NCBI RefSeq assembly: GCF_900187565.1 | Contig: NZ_FYED01000022.1 | Span: forward strand, 38,568-102,567 | DNA length: 64,000 nt | Source of the DNA: Pseudomonas sp. Irchel 3A7 | Lineage (GTDB): Bacteria > Pseudomonadota > Gammaproteobacteria > Pseudomonadales > Pseudomonadaceae | Reading direction: 5' to 3' | In this document: piece by piece, positions 18,012 through 27,496 of the stretch | Layout: every line of letters starts with the position of its first letter | How positions within the stretch are numbered: position 1 is the stretch's first letter | The notes under the pieces: model-generated | The model's database searches: none | Told to the model about the DNA's origin: nothing | Seen by the model: the letters and a program-made list of their open reading frames with translations, nothing else | Program-made: the position numbers and the translations under genes

Positions 18012-18034
18012 TGATTTTCTGACTTAAAGGTCAG
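17996..18034. promoter_or_regulatory. Two tandem CTGAC-N6-GTCA dyads (candidate operators)
   Basis: Copy 1 (17996-18011) is CTGAC-TTTCCG-GTCAA, and copy 2 (18019-18034) is CTGAC-TTAAAG-GTCAG. They repeat at 23 bp, about two helical turns, and copy 1 covers the predicted -35 of xdhA. They lie between xdhA and the divergent GntR gene. The arrangement suggests a repressor binding side by side. Confidence 0.6.
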
Positions 18035-18204
18035 GAAAATGCATTTCGTCGATCAACGACTCGTTCCTACAGTATTGACCCTCGCGGGATAGCCTGCTTT
18101 TTGCTTGAATCGTGCCAAAAACCGCCGCCCGGGCACTCCGCCATGACGTATCAATTGCGCTACACTGCGCCGCTTGTGCAAATCGAAGAGTTTGAAGGAC
18201 AACC

Positions 18205-18864
18205 ATGACGTTCAAGGCGCCGGACAGCCTCGCCGAGCAAATCGCTCACCACCTCGCCGAACGCATCATTCGCGGTGAAATGAAGCCCGGGGAGCGCATC
18301 CAGGAACAGAAGGTCACGCAGGCGCTCGACGTCAGCCGTGGTTCTGTCCGCGAGGCCTTGCTGATTCTCGAGCGTCGCCATCTGATCGCGATCCTGCCGC
18401 GACGTGGTGCCCATGTAACCGAACTCACCGCGCACAAGGTGCGGAGCCTGTGCACGCTGATGAGCGAGATGTACATCCTGCTGGCCAACGCCGTGGCCAC
18501 CGGCTGGAAAGTCCAGGCCGACCTGGCGCCGTTCGTGCAGATTCAGCAGCGCCTGACCGCCAGTTACGAACGTCAGGACATCCATGCCTTCGTCGACGAC
18601 AGTTTCAACGTGATGCGTGCCACGTATCCGTTCGCCGACAATCCCTATCTGCAGGAAACCGTCGAGAATCTGCAGCCGGCCATGAGCCGTGCCTACTTCC
18701 TGGCGCTGGATCAGCGCAAGGCCTCGATGAGCGAGTACCTGGAGCTGTTCGAGCGCCTGCTCGCCGCGGTGATCGCCCGTGACTTTCCACAGATTCGCCA
18801 AGTGCTGACGGCTTACGGTCAGCGCAGTTGCGATCTGGTGATCTCTGCCCTGACGGACGCCTGA
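18205..18864 (+). CDS. GntR family transcriptional regulator (FCD domain)
   Basis: A 219-residue FadR-type regulator starting MTFKAPDSLAEQIAHHLAER. The winged helix (about residues 8-75) contains QALDVSRGSVREALLILERR, followed by a helical FCD-like domain. It is divergent from xdhA, whose promoter carries the tandem dyads, making it the first candidate for their ligand-responsive repressor. It ends two bases before the smc start codon, so it is also tied to smc expression. The same adjacency is familiar from P. aeruginosa. An AAGGACAACC ribosome binding site precedes the ATG. Confidence 0.87.
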   Translation: MTFKAPDSLAEQIAHHLAERIIRGEMKPGERIQEQKVTQALDVSRGSVREALLILERRHLIAILPRRGAHVTELTAHKVRSLCTLMSEMYILLANAVATGWKVQADLAPFVQIQQRLTASYERQDIHAFVDDSFNVMRATYPFADNPYLQETVENLQPAMSRAYFLALDQRKASMSEYLELFERLLAAVIARDFPQIRQVLTAYGQRSCDLVISALTDA

Positions 18865-18866
18865 GC

Positions 18867-21800
18867 GTGCGGCTAAAGTGCATCAAGCTGGCGGGGTTCA
18901 AATCCTTCGTCGATCCGACCACGGTGAACTTCCCCAGTAACATGGCGGCGGTGGTCGGACCCAATGGTTGCGGCAAGTCGAACATCATCGACGCCGTGCG
19001 CTGGGTGATGGGCGAAAGCTCGGCCAAGAACTTGCGTGGCGAGTCGATGACCGACGTCATCTTCAATGGCTCCACCAGCCGCAAGCCGGTGAGTCAGGCG
19101 AGCATCGAACTGGTGTTCGATAACTCCGACGGCACACTGCTCGGTGAATACGCGGCCTATGCGGAGATTTCCATCCGCCGCAAAGTAACCCGTGATAGCC
19201 AGACCACCTACTACCTCAACGGCACCAAATGCCGGCGCCGTGACATCACCGACATCTTCCTCGGCACCGGCCTGGGTCCGCGCAGTTACTCGATCATCGA
19301 GCAGGGGATGATCTCCAAGCTGATCGAGTCCAAGCCCGAAGACCTGCGCAACTTCATCGAAGAAGCGGCGGGCATCTCCAAGTACAAGGAGCGCCGGCGC
19401 GAGACTGAAAACCGCATTCGTCGAACCCATGAAAACCTGGAGCGACTGACCGACCTGCGCGAAGAGCTGGAGCGTCAACTTGAACGCTTGCACCGCCAGG
19501 CCGAGGCCGCCAAGAAGTACCAGGAGTACAAGGGCGAGGAGCGTCAGCTCAAGGCACAACTGTCAGCCCTGCGCTGGCAGGATCTGAACGATCAGGTCGG
19601 CCAGCGTGAGGGGATCATTGGCACCCAGGAAATCAGTTTCGAAGCCTTGGTGGCCGAGCAACGCAATGCCGATGCCAGCATCGAACGCTTGCGGGACGGG
19701 CACCATGACCTGTCAGAACGCTTCAATCTGGTGCAGGGACGCTTCTATTCGGTCGGTGGTGATATCGCCCGGGTCGAGCAGAGCATTCAGCACGGCCAGC
19801 AGCGTTTGCGCCAGCTGCAGGACGATTTGAAAGAAGCCGAGCGCGCGCGCCTGGAAACCGAGTCGCACCTGGGCCATGACCGTACCTTGCTGCTGACCCT
19901 CGGTGAAGAGCTGGACATGCTCACCCCCGAGCAGGAAGTCACCAGTGCCGCTGCCGAAGAAGCCGCCGCCGCACTGGAAGAATCCGAAACCACCATGCAT
20001 GGCTGGCAGGAGCAGTGGGACACGTTCAACCTGACCGCCGCCGAGCCGCGGCGTCAGGCCGAAGTTCAGCAATCGCGAATCCAGCAGCTGGAAACCAGCC
20101 TTGAGCGTCTGGCCGATCGCCAGAAGCGTCTGGGCGAAGAGCGTGCCTTGCTTGCCGCGGACCCGGAGGACGCGGCGATCATGGAACTCAGCGAGCAACT
20201 CGCTGAATCCGAGGCGACCCTGGAAGATTTGCAGACCAGTGAAGAAGCTCAGGTCGAAAAGCTCGAGCAACTGCGCCAGCAATTGCAGCAAACCCTGTCG
20301 GCGCAGCAGCAGGCCCAGTGTGATTTGCAACGGCTCAACGGGCGTCTGGCGTCGCTGGAAGCCTTGCAGCAAGCGGCCCTCGATCCAGGCACCGGTACTG
20401 CCGAGTGGCTGCGCGATCAACATCTGGCGGATCGCCCGCGGCTGGCCGAAGGCCTGAACGTTGAAGCCGGTTGGGAGCTGGCGGTGGAAACCGTGTTGGG
20501 TGCCGATCTGCAAGCGGTGCTGGTGGACGATTTCAACGCTTTCAATCTGTCCGGGTTTGCCCAGGGCGACCTGCGTTTGCTCAGCCCGGCCAGCGATGGC
20601 GTGCGTGTGCCGGGCAGCTTGCTCGACAAGGTCGAGGCGCAGATTGATCTGTCGCCGTGGTTGGGTCAGGTCAAACCGGTCGAGAGTCTTGAACAGGCCC
20701 TGGCTTTACGCGGGCAATTGGCCGTCGGGCAGAGCCTGATCAGCCGCGACGGTTATTGGGTCGGCCGGCATTTCCTGCGGGTGCGGCGTGCCAGCGAAGC
20801 GGAAAGCGGGGTTCTGGCCCGGGGGCAGGAAATCCAGCAGTTGAGCCTTGAGCGTGAAGAGCGTGAAGCCGCCGTCGAAGCCCTGGAAACCCAGCTTCAA
20901 AACCTGCGCGCGCAACAGCGCCAGCAGGAAAACGGTCGCGAACACTTGCGTCGATTGCTGCAAGACGAAGCCCGTCAGCAAGGTGAATTGAAAGCCCAGT
21001 TGTCGGCCGGCAAAGCCAAGGCCGAACAGCTGACCCTGCGCCGCACCCGACTCGATGAAGAACTCGCCGAGTTGAATGAACAGCGCGCGTTGGAGCACGA
21101 GCACATCGGCGAAGCGCGCCTGCAATTGCAGGAAGCCCTCGACAGCATGGCGCTGGACACCGAGCAGCGCGAGTTACTGTTGGCCCAACGCGACAGCTTG
21201 CGCGAGCGGCTGGACCGGGTGCGTCAGGAAGCGCGGCAACACAAGGATCACGCCCATCAACTGGCGGTGCGCCTCGGTTCCCTGCGGGCGCAGCACGATT
21301 CGACGCGCCAGGCGCTGGAGCGACTGGAAATGCAGTCCGAACGCCTGACCGAAAAGCGTGAGCAGTTGAGCCTCAATCTGGAGGAGGGCGAGGCACCGCT
21401 GGAAGAGTTGCGCCTGAAACTTGAAGAGTTGCTCGACAAGCGCATGACCGTCGACGAAGAACTCAAGACCGCGCAGATCGCCCTCGAAGACGCCGACCGC
21501 GAACTGCGCGACGCCGAGAAGCGCCGCAGCCAGGCCGAGCAGCAATCGCAGTTGATCCGCAGTCAGCTCGAACATCAGCGCATGGAATGGCAAGCCCTGA
21601 CCGTGCGACGCAAAGCCTTGCAGGACCAATTGCTCGAAGACGGTTACGACCTGCACGGCGTGCTCGCCACACTGACCGCCGAGGCCAGCGAAAAGGCCGC
21701 CGAGGAAGAACTTGAGCGCATTGCCGCGCGGATTGCGCGCCTCGGTGCGATCAACCTCGCGGCCATTGACGAATACCAGCAACAATCCGAGCGTAAACGT

Positions 21801-22355
21801 TATCTGGATGCGCAAAACGACGATCTGGTGGAAGCGCTTGAGACACTGGAAAACGTGATTCGCAAGATCGACAAGGAAACCCGCAACCGCTTCAAGGATA
21901 CCTTTGATCAGATCAATGGCGGTTTACAGGCGCTTTTCCCAAAAGTTTTCGGTGGAGGTCGCGCGTATTTGGAACTGACGGGCGAAGATCTACTCGATAC
22001 AGGGGTGACGATCATGGCGCAGCCGCCCGGAAAGAAGAACAGCACCATCCATTTGCTCTCCGGTGGCGAAAAAGCCCTGACGGCATTGGCCCTGGTTTTT
22101 GCGATCTTCAAGTTGAACCCGGCGCCGTTCTGCATGCTCGACGAGGTTGACGCGCCATTGGATGACGCTAACGTGGGACGCTACGCACGGCTGGTCAAAG
22201 AGATGTCGCAGACGGTGCAGTTCATCTATATCACCCACAACAAGATCGCCATGGAAATGGCCGAACAATTGATGGGGGTGACGATGCATGAACCCGGTTG
22301 TTCGCGACTGGTGGCAGTGGATGTCGAGGAGGCGATGGCGATGGTGGATGCCTGA
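18867..22355 (+). CDS. smc: Chromosome segregation protein SMC
   Basis: The condensin ATPase subunit organising the chromosome. The Walker A GPNGCGKSN is at residues 31-39, followed by long coiled coils rich in E, Q, R and L. The hinge spans about 515-640, the second coil follows, and the C-terminal head has the signature LLSGGEKALTA and Walker B CMLDEVDAPLDD. The frame is open from 18828, but the conserved N-terminus (RLKCIKLAGFKSF) begins at a GTG at 18867, two bases after the GntR stop, giving 1162 residues, the usual Pseudomonas length. No scpA/scpB genes lie nearby. Confidence 0.97.
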   Translation: MRLKCIKLAGFKSFVDPTTVNFPSNMAAVVGPNGCGKSNIIDAVRWVMGESSAKNLRGESMTDVIFNGSTSRKPVSQASIELVFDNSDGTLLGEYAAYAEISIRRKVTRDSQTTYYLNGTKCRRRDITDIFLGTGLGPRSYSIIEQGMISKLIESKPEDLRNFIEEAAGISKYKERRRETENRIRRTHENLERLTDLREELERQLERLHRQAEAAKKYQEYKGEERQLKAQLSALRWQDLNDQVGQREGIIGTQEISFEALVAEQRNADASIERLRDGHHDLSERFNLVQGRFYSVGGDIARVEQSIQHGQQRLRQLQDDLKEAERARLETESHLGHDRTLLLTLGEELDMLTPEQEVTSAAAEEAAAALEESETTMHGWQEQWDTFNLTAAEPRRQAEVQQSRIQQLETSLERLADRQKRLGEERALLAADPEDAAIMELSEQLAESEATLEDLQTSEEAQVEKLEQLRQQLQQTLSAQQQAQCDLQRLNGRLASLEALQQAALDPGTGTAEWLRDQHLADRPRLAEGLNVEAGWELAVETVLGADLQAVLVDDFNAFNLSGFAQGDLRLLSPASDGVRVPGSLLDKVEAQIDLSPWLGQVKPVESLEQALALRGQLAVGQSLISRDGYWVGRHFLRVRRASEAESGVLARGQEIQQLSLEREEREAAVEALETQLQNLRAQQRQQENGREHLRRLLQDEARQQGELKAQLSAGKAKAEQLTLRRTRLDEELAELNEQRALEHEHIGEARLQLQEALDSMALDTEQRELLLAQRDSLRERLDRVRQEARQHKDHAHQLAVRLGSLRAQHDSTRQALERLEMQSERLTEKREQLSLNLEEGEAPLEELRLKLEELLDKRMTVDEELKTAQIALEDADRELRDAEKRRSQAEQQSQLIRSQLEHQRMEWQALTVRRKALQDQLLEDGYDLHGVLATLTAEASEKAAEEELERIAARIARLGAINLAAIDEYQQQSERKRYLDAQNDDLVEALETLENVIRKIDKETRNRFKDTFDQINGGLQALFPKVFGGGRAYLELTGEDLLDTGVTIMAQPPGKKNSTIHLLSGGEKALTALALVFAIFKLNPAPFCMLDEVDAPLDDANVGRYARLVKEMSQTVQFIYITHNKIAMEMAEQLMGVTMHEPGCSRLVAVDVEEAMAMVDA

Positions 22356-22554
22356 TTTGTATCTGTAGGATGGATACTACGGGCTTATAGGACTTTTTTA
22401 CTTGTCCTGACTTGCTGGCCAATCGACATATTCGCTGAAGCCATAGTGACAGACGGTGTAAAGTTGCCTTTGGTCGTGCTAGTTTAATGTCAATTTTTCG
22501 TATACGTGGGCAAAACGCCTGTCAGAACATAGAGTTGGCGCCACGTTTTAAAGC

Positions 22555-22573
22555 GGTTTACAGGTTGTAAACC
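22555..22573. promoter_or_regulatory. Perfect 8-3-8 dyad upstream of zipA
   Basis: GGTTTACA and TGTAAACC flank GGT in the 257-base gap between smc and zipA, 39 bases before the zipA ATG. An AT-rich stretch with TTATTTTT follows. It may be a weak terminator for smc, a leader hairpin, or a protein site. Confidence 0.45.
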
Positions 22574-22612
22574 CCTTATTTTTCAGCATTTTTTATAGAG
22601 GCACGGGATTAC

Positions 22613-23464
22613 ATGGAAATCGGTCTGCGCGAGTGGCTGATCGTCATCGGCATTATTGTCATTGCCGGTATTCTTTTTGATGGCTGGCGCCGCATGCGCG
22701 GCGGCAAGGGAAAACTGAAATTCCGTCTTGACCGAAGTCTGTCCAACCTGCCGGACGAGGACACCAGCGCCGAGCTGTTGGGCCCGTCCCGCGTGCTGGA
22801 CAACCACAAGGAACCGCAACTGGACGAACAGGATCTGCCGTCGGTGAGCATGCCGGCACGCGAGCCTCGTGAATCGGGTTCCAAGCGCGGCAAGCGTGGT
22901 GGTGAGCCGTCCCAGGGCGATATGAATCTGAGTCTCGATCTGGATGGCGGTCCAAGCTTCAGCAGCCGCGACGACGATTTCGTCGAAGACACCAAGGCTT
23001 CGCCTTCGGTCAGCGACAAAGAACAGCCACAAGCTGAAGAAGTGTTGGTCATCAGCGTGATTTGCCGCGATGCGGCCGGTTTCAAAGGTCCGGCGCTGTT
23101 GCAGAACATTCTGGAAAGCGGTCTGCGCTTTGGCGAAATGGATATTTTCCATCGTCACGAAAGCATGGCGGGGAATGGCGAAGTGCTGTTCTCCATGGCC
23201 AACGCAGTCAAGCCAGGGGTTTTCGATCTGGATGACATCGACCACTTCAGCACACCGGCGGTGAGCTTCTTCCTGGGGCTGCCAGGCCCGCGTCATCCGA
23301 AGCAGGCCTTCGACGTGATGGTGGCGGCGGCTCGCAAGCTGTCGCAAGAGCTGAACGGCGAACTGAAAGACGATCAGCGCAGCGTGCTGACCGCCCAGAC
23401 GATCGAGCACTATCGTCAGCGCATCGTTGAATTCGAGCGTCGCGCACTGACCCAGAAACGATAA
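22613..23464 (+). CDS. zipA: Cell division protein ZipA
   Basis: A bitopic inner-membrane protein that tethers FtsZ at the division septum. The 283-residue product has an N-terminal membrane helix (residues about 8-24, LRE-WLIVIGIIVIAGILFDGW) with no signal cleavage. A charged, flexible linker spans about residues 30-140. The C-terminal FtsZ-binding domain begins VLVISVICRDAAGFKGPALL and ends in the QTIEHYRQRIVEFERR helix. It is located between smc and ligA, as is standard in pseudomonads. A REP doublet separates it from ligA. Confidence 0.95.
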   Translation: MEIGLREWLIVIGIIVIAGILFDGWRRMRGGKGKLKFRLDRSLSNLPDEDTSAELLGPSRVLDNHKEPQLDEQDLPSVSMPAREPRESGSKRGKRGGEPSQGDMNLSLDLDGGPSFSSRDDDFVEDTKASPSVSDKEQPQAEEVLVISVICRDAAGFKGPALLQNILESGLRFGEMDIFHRHESMAGNGEVLFSMANAVKPGVFDLDDIDHFSTPAVSFFLGLPGPRHPKQAFDVMVAAARKLSQELNGELKDDQRSVLTAQTIEHYRQRIVEFERRALTQKR

Positions 23465-23473
23465 GGGCGCTTC

Positions 23474-23606
23474 TGTGGCGAGGGAGCTTGCTCCCGCTGG
23501 GCTGCGAAGCGGCCCCAAGGCCATCCACCTCGTTGTGCCAGGTACGATGAGATTGCAGGATTTACGACGGCTACGCCGCCGAGCGGGAGCTAGCTCCCTC
23601 GCCACA
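23474..23606. repeat. REP doublet, TGTGGCGAGGGAGC family
   Basis: Arms TGTGGCGAGGGAGCTTGCTC and GAGCTAGCTCCCTCGCCACA are inverted, with the internal GCTGCGAAGCGGCC segment also seen in the copy at 1147-1279. It lies between zipA and ligA. Confidence 0.85.
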
Positions 23607-23684
23607 ATGTCCATAGCCTTAAGCTACTGTGATTTAGAAGATTGAGCAGCCTCGGCTGCTCTTTTGCTTTATGAGAGAACATCC

Positions 23685-26042
23685 ATGACTGCCGCCAAAG
23701 ACCGCATTCTAGAACTGCGTGCCGAGCTGGATCTGCACAACTATCGCTACCACGTGCTGGATGAGCCGAGCATTCCGGACGTCGAGTACGATCGGTTGTT
23801 CAACGAGCTCAAGGCACTCGAAGCCGCCAATCCCGAATTGATCACCAGCGACTCGCCGACCCAGCGGGTGGGCAGCGCGGCGTTGTCGGCATTCACCCAG
23901 GTGCGCCACGAAGTGCCGATGCTCAGCCTCGGCAACGCCTTCGAAGAAACCGATATGCGCGAATTCGATCGCCGGGTAACGGAGGGGCTGGACCTGCCGG
24001 CCGGCGACCTGTTCGGTGGTGGTGCGGCGGTTGAATACAGCTGCGAACCCAAACTCGATGGCCTGGCGGTCAGCCTGTTGTATCAGGAGGGTGTGCTGGT
24101 GCGTGGTGCCACGCGCGGCGACGGCACCACCGGTGAAGACATCAGTGTCAACGTGCGTACCGTGCGTAACATCCCGCTCAAGCTGCACGGCTCGGGCTGG
24201 CCGGCAACCCTGGAAGTACGCGGCGAAGTGTTCATGTCCAAGGCTGGATTCGAGCGGCTCAACGCCACACAGCTGGAAGTCGGCGGCAAGACGTTCGCCA
24301 ACCCGCGCAATGCGGCGGCGGGCAGTTTGCGGCAACTGGACTCGAAGATCACCGCCAATCGGCCACTGGAATTCTGCTGTTACGGGATCGGCCAGGTGTC
24401 TGCGGATATCGCCGACACGCACATCGGCAATTTGCAGCAGCTCAAAGCCTGGGGCATGCCGATCAGCCATGAGCTGAAACTGGCGAACGGCATTGATGCG
24501 TGCCTGGATTACTACCGCGACATCGGCGAACGCCGCAACGCGTTGCCCTATGAAATCGACGGCGTAGTGTTCAAGGTCAACAGCATCGCCTCCCAGCGTG
24601 AGCTGGGTTTCCGCGCCCGCGAACCGCGCTGGGCCATCGCTCATAAATTCCCGGCCATGGAAGAGCTCACCGAACTGCTCGACGTGGAATTCCAGGTCGG
24701 CCGTACCGGTGCGGTCACGCCAGTGGCGCGCCTGAAGCCGGTCAAGGTCGCGGGTGTCACCGTGGCCAACGCGACGCTGCACAATATGGATGAGGTGGCG
24801 CGTCTGGGGCTGATGATCGGCGACACGGTGATCATTCGCCGCGCCGGTGACGTGATTCCGCAAGTGGTGCAAGTGGTCACCGAGCGGCGTCCGGAAAACG
24901 CGCGGCCGGTGCAGATTCCGGAGCAATGCCCGGTCTGCGGTTCTCATGTCGAACGCACGCAACTGGTCAAGCGCAGCAAGGGTCGCGAGACGGTCAGCGA
25001 AGGCGCGGTGTATCGCTGTGTCGGTCGACTGGCCTGCGGCGCACAACTCAAGCAGGCGATCATTCACTTCGTTTCCCGTCGGGCGATGGACATCGAAGGC
25101 CTTGGCGACAAGAGCGTCGAGCAACTGGTGGATGAGGGGCTGGTGAGTTCGCCTGCTGATCTCTATGCCTTGAAGTTCGAGGATATTGTCGATCTGGAAG
25201 GCTTTGCCGAACTGTCGAGCCGGAAGTTGCTCGGTGCCATCGAAGACAGCAAGAAACCGGGCCTGGCGCGCTTCATCTACGCCCTCGGGATTCCCGATGT
25301 CGGCGAAGAGACGGCCAAGGTGCTGGCGCGCTCGCTGGGCTCGCTTGCGCGAGTGCAGCAAGCGCTGCCGCAGGTGCTGACTTACTTGCCGGATGTCGGC
25401 CTGGAAGTGGCCCATGAGATTCACAGTTTCTTTGAGGATGCGCATAACCAGCAGGTCATCGCCGATCTGCTCAGGCACGGCTTGCAGATTCAGGATCAGG
25501 GCGAACTGGGCGCCGAATTTGCCGCCAGCACTACCCTCGGTGGTTTCCTCGACAAGCTGCACATTCCTTCGGTCGGACCGGGCGGGGCGCAGAAGCTGGC
25601 CGACAGGTTCGGTTCGTTGCAAGGGGTGATCGACGCTGACTGGCTGGACATGCGCCAGGCGCTGCCGGAGAAGCAGGCTAATTCGGTTCGGGAGTTTTTT
25701 GCCGTCGAGGACAATCGCCTGCTTGCGGTCTCGGCCGAAAAGCAATTGGCCGATTTCGGTATGCACTGGCACAGCGAAAAGAAAGTCGTGGAAGGTTTGC
25801 CGCTGGCCGGTCAGACCTGGGTGCTGACCGGTTCGCTGGAATTGATGAGCCGCGATGTGGCCAAGGACAAGCTCGAAAGCCTCGGCGCCAAGGTCGCCGG
25901 CTCGGTATCGGCCAAGACCCATTGTGTGGTGGCAGGGCCGGGGGCGGGGTCGAAGTTGACCAAGGCCAATGAGCTGGGGCTCAAGGTGCTGGATGAAGAG
26001 GCGTTTGTCGTTTTCTTGAAGGATCACGGTATAGCAGTCTGA
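23685..26042 (+). CDS. ligA: NAD-dependent DNA ligase
   Basis: Seals nicks using NAD+ during replication and repair. The 785-residue product has an N-terminal Ia domain (NYRYHVLDEPSIPD), the adenylation site KLDG with catalytic K123, an OB fold, a four-cysteine zinc finger (CPVCGS and CVGRLAC), helix-hairpin-helix repeats and a C-terminal BRCT domain (TWVLTGSLELMSRD). The ATG at 23685 starts MTAAKDRILELRAEL, matching the family. The frame is open back to 23664. It is terminal in the smc-zipA-ligA gene order. Confidence 0.97.
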   Translation: MTAAKDRILELRAELDLHNYRYHVLDEPSIPDVEYDRLFNELKALEAANPELITSDSPTQRVGSAALSAFTQVRHEVPMLSLGNAFEETDMREFDRRVTEGLDLPAGDLFGGGAAVEYSCEPKLDGLAVSLLYQEGVLVRGATRGDGTTGEDISVNVRTVRNIPLKLHGSGWPATLEVRGEVFMSKAGFERLNATQLEVGGKTFANPRNAAAGSLRQLDSKITANRPLEFCCYGIGQVSADIADTHIGNLQQLKAWGMPISHELKLANGIDACLDYYRDIGERRNALPYEIDGVVFKVNSIASQRELGFRAREPRWAIAHKFPAMEELTELLDVEFQVGRTGAVTPVARLKPVKVAGVTVANATLHNMDEVARLGLMIGDTVIIRRAGDVIPQVVQVVTERRPENARPVQIPEQCPVCGSHVERTQLVKRSKGRETVSEGAVYRCVGRLACGAQLKQAIIHFVSRRAMDIEGLGDKSVEQLVDEGLVSSPADLYALKFEDIVDLEGFAELSSRKLLGAIEDSKKPGLARFIYALGIPDVGEETAKVLARSLGSLARVQQALPQVLTYLPDVGLEVAHEIHSFFEDAHNQQVIADLLRHGLQIQDQGELGAEFAASTTLGGFLDKLHIPSVGPGGAQKLADRFGSLQGVIDADWLDMRQALPEKQANSVREFFAVEDNRLLAVSAEKQLADFGMHWHSEKKVVEGLPLAGQTWVLTGSLELMSRDVAKDKLESLGAKVAGSVSAKTHCVVAGPGAGSKLTKANELGLKVLDEEAFVVFLKDHGIAV

Positions 26043-26044
26043 CC

Positions 26045-26178
26045 TGTGGCGAGGGGATTTATCCCCGTTCGGTGGCGAAGCCGCCGCAAATCCTGCAATC
26101 GTGTGTTATCTGGCACAACGGGTTTGGATGGTTTGGGGGCCGCTTCGCAGCCCAGCGGGGATAAATCCCCTCGCCACA
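26045..26178. repeat. REP doublet, TGTGGCGAGGGGATTTATCCCC variant
   Basis: Arms TGTGGCGAGGGGATTTATCC and GGATAAATCCCCTCGCCACA are inverted, with GCGAAGCCGCC/GCCGCTTCGC inside. This is a third member of the TGTGGCGAGG group, with altered inner stem bases, just after ligA. Confidence 0.85.
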
Positions 26179-26252
26179 AGGCTGTTTTGGAACATGGAAC
26201 GATCTTGTTCGGAGAATGATCTAGTCTTGGCAAGCCCCAGGGAGAGATCGCC

Positions 26253-27419
26253 ATGTACCGGTTCTTCGAACAACTCAGCTCGCGCATCGCCGCGCCTTTC
26301 ATGGGTGAAAGCTCGCGCAACAGCAAGGTTTGGCCCTGTCGTTGCGGGCAGTCGCTGTTCTTTCGCAACAGTCAATGCCTGGCCTGTTCGGCAGCCTTGG
26401 GTTATCAGCCGGAGCAGAGTCGCTTGTCCTCGCTGCAGCCGGGCGTGCAATCAAATACCTGGACGCTTGATGTCGATCCCGACGCCGGCCTGTTTCGCCG
26501 TTGCGCCAACCTCGACTCCCCAGCCGCCTGCAATTGGCTGCTGCGCGCCAACGATAAGGATGCCTTGTGCATCGCCTGTAGCCTGAATCGCACCATTCCC
26601 GATCTATCTATCAACGAGAACCACGAACGCTGGCGCAAGGTGGAGACCGCCAAGCGGCGTCTGGTGGCGCAGTTGGTCAGCCTGGGGTTGCAGGTCATTC
26701 CTAAAGCCATGGACGAAGATACCGGCCTGGCTTTCGATTTCATCGGTGTGGATCTTGAAGGCAAGCCACCCACCACCGGCCACGCGAACGGTCTGATCAC
26801 CCTCGATATCAAAGAAGCCGATGACGCCCATCGCGAACAGGTCCGGGTGCAGATGCACGAACCCTATCGCACGTTGCTCGGGCACTTTCGGCACGAAGTC
26901 GGGCACTACTACTGGGATCGGTTGATTGCCAACACCGATTGGCTGGAACCGTTTCGCGGGCTGTTCGGCGATGAGCGCGCCAGCTATGCCGACGCCCTGG
27001 AGCGGCATTATCAGCAAGGCGCTCCGCTTGATTGGCAGCAGCACTCCGTCAGCGCCTACGCCACCATGCACCCTTGGGAAGACTGGGCGGAAACCTGGGC
27101 GCACTACCTGCACATGATGGACGCGGTAGATACGGCATTGGGGTTTGGCATGAGTGCCCGGGAAATGGACTTCGACTATCAGCCATTTCCGCTGGATACC
27201 CTCTATGATCCGCAGCATCCCGGCGGCGCGGCGTTTCTCTCCTTCGTCAACGCCTGGATCGAGCTGGCCGGCATGCTCAATGAACTGTCGCGCAGCATGG
27301 GGCAGCCGGATTTTTATCCCTTTGTGCTGCCACCGGCGGTGATCGCCAAGCTGCACTTCATTCATCTGGTCATCCAGCGCGAGGGCGGCAGGGCGGATGA
27401 GGTCGTACAGGACCTGTGA
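26253..27419 (+). CDS. Putative zinc-binding metallopeptidase with N-terminal zinc ribbon
   Basis: A 388-residue protein of a widespread but little-studied family. Near the N-terminus, about residues 29-49, are four cysteines arranged as two CxxC-like pairs (CRCGQ and CLACS), a zinc-ribbon look. Further on, FRHEVGHYYWDRLI is an HExxH-type zincin site, and downstream EDWAETWAHYLHMMD may supply the third ligand. There is no signal peptide, so it is probably cytoplasmic. A GGGAGAG ribosome binding site precedes the ATG. It is monocistronic, between ligA and the SRP RNA gene. Substrate is unknown. Confidence 0.75.
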   Translation: MYRFFEQLSSRIAAPFMGESSRNSKVWPCRCGQSLFFRNSQCLACSAALGYQPEQSRLSSLQPGVQSNTWTLDVDPDAGLFRRCANLDSPAACNWLLRANDKDALCIACSLNRTIPDLSINENHERWRKVETAKRRLVAQLVSLGLQVIPKAMDEDTGLAFDFIGVDLEGKPPTTGHANGLITLDIKEADDAHREQVRVQMHEPYRTLLGHFRHEVGHYYWDRLIANTDWLEPFRGLFGDERASYADALERHYQQGAPLDWQQHSVSAYATMHPWEDWAETWAHYLHMMDAVDTALGFGMSAREMDFDYQPFPLDTLYDPQHPGGAAFLSFVNAWIELAGMLNELSRSMGQPDFYPFVLPPAVIAKLHFIHLVIQREGGRADEVVQDL

Positions 27420-27496
27420 AGGCGGGCGGACGCCGTGATCTTTCAGGCGTTCTGCATGTCCTTGAAGCAGCTATATTTTTTAATCCGCCCGAACGG

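Noticed and set aside
23709..26027. 772-codon open frame opposite ligA
   Set aside because: Shadow frame caused by codon bias. ligA is complete and unambiguous.
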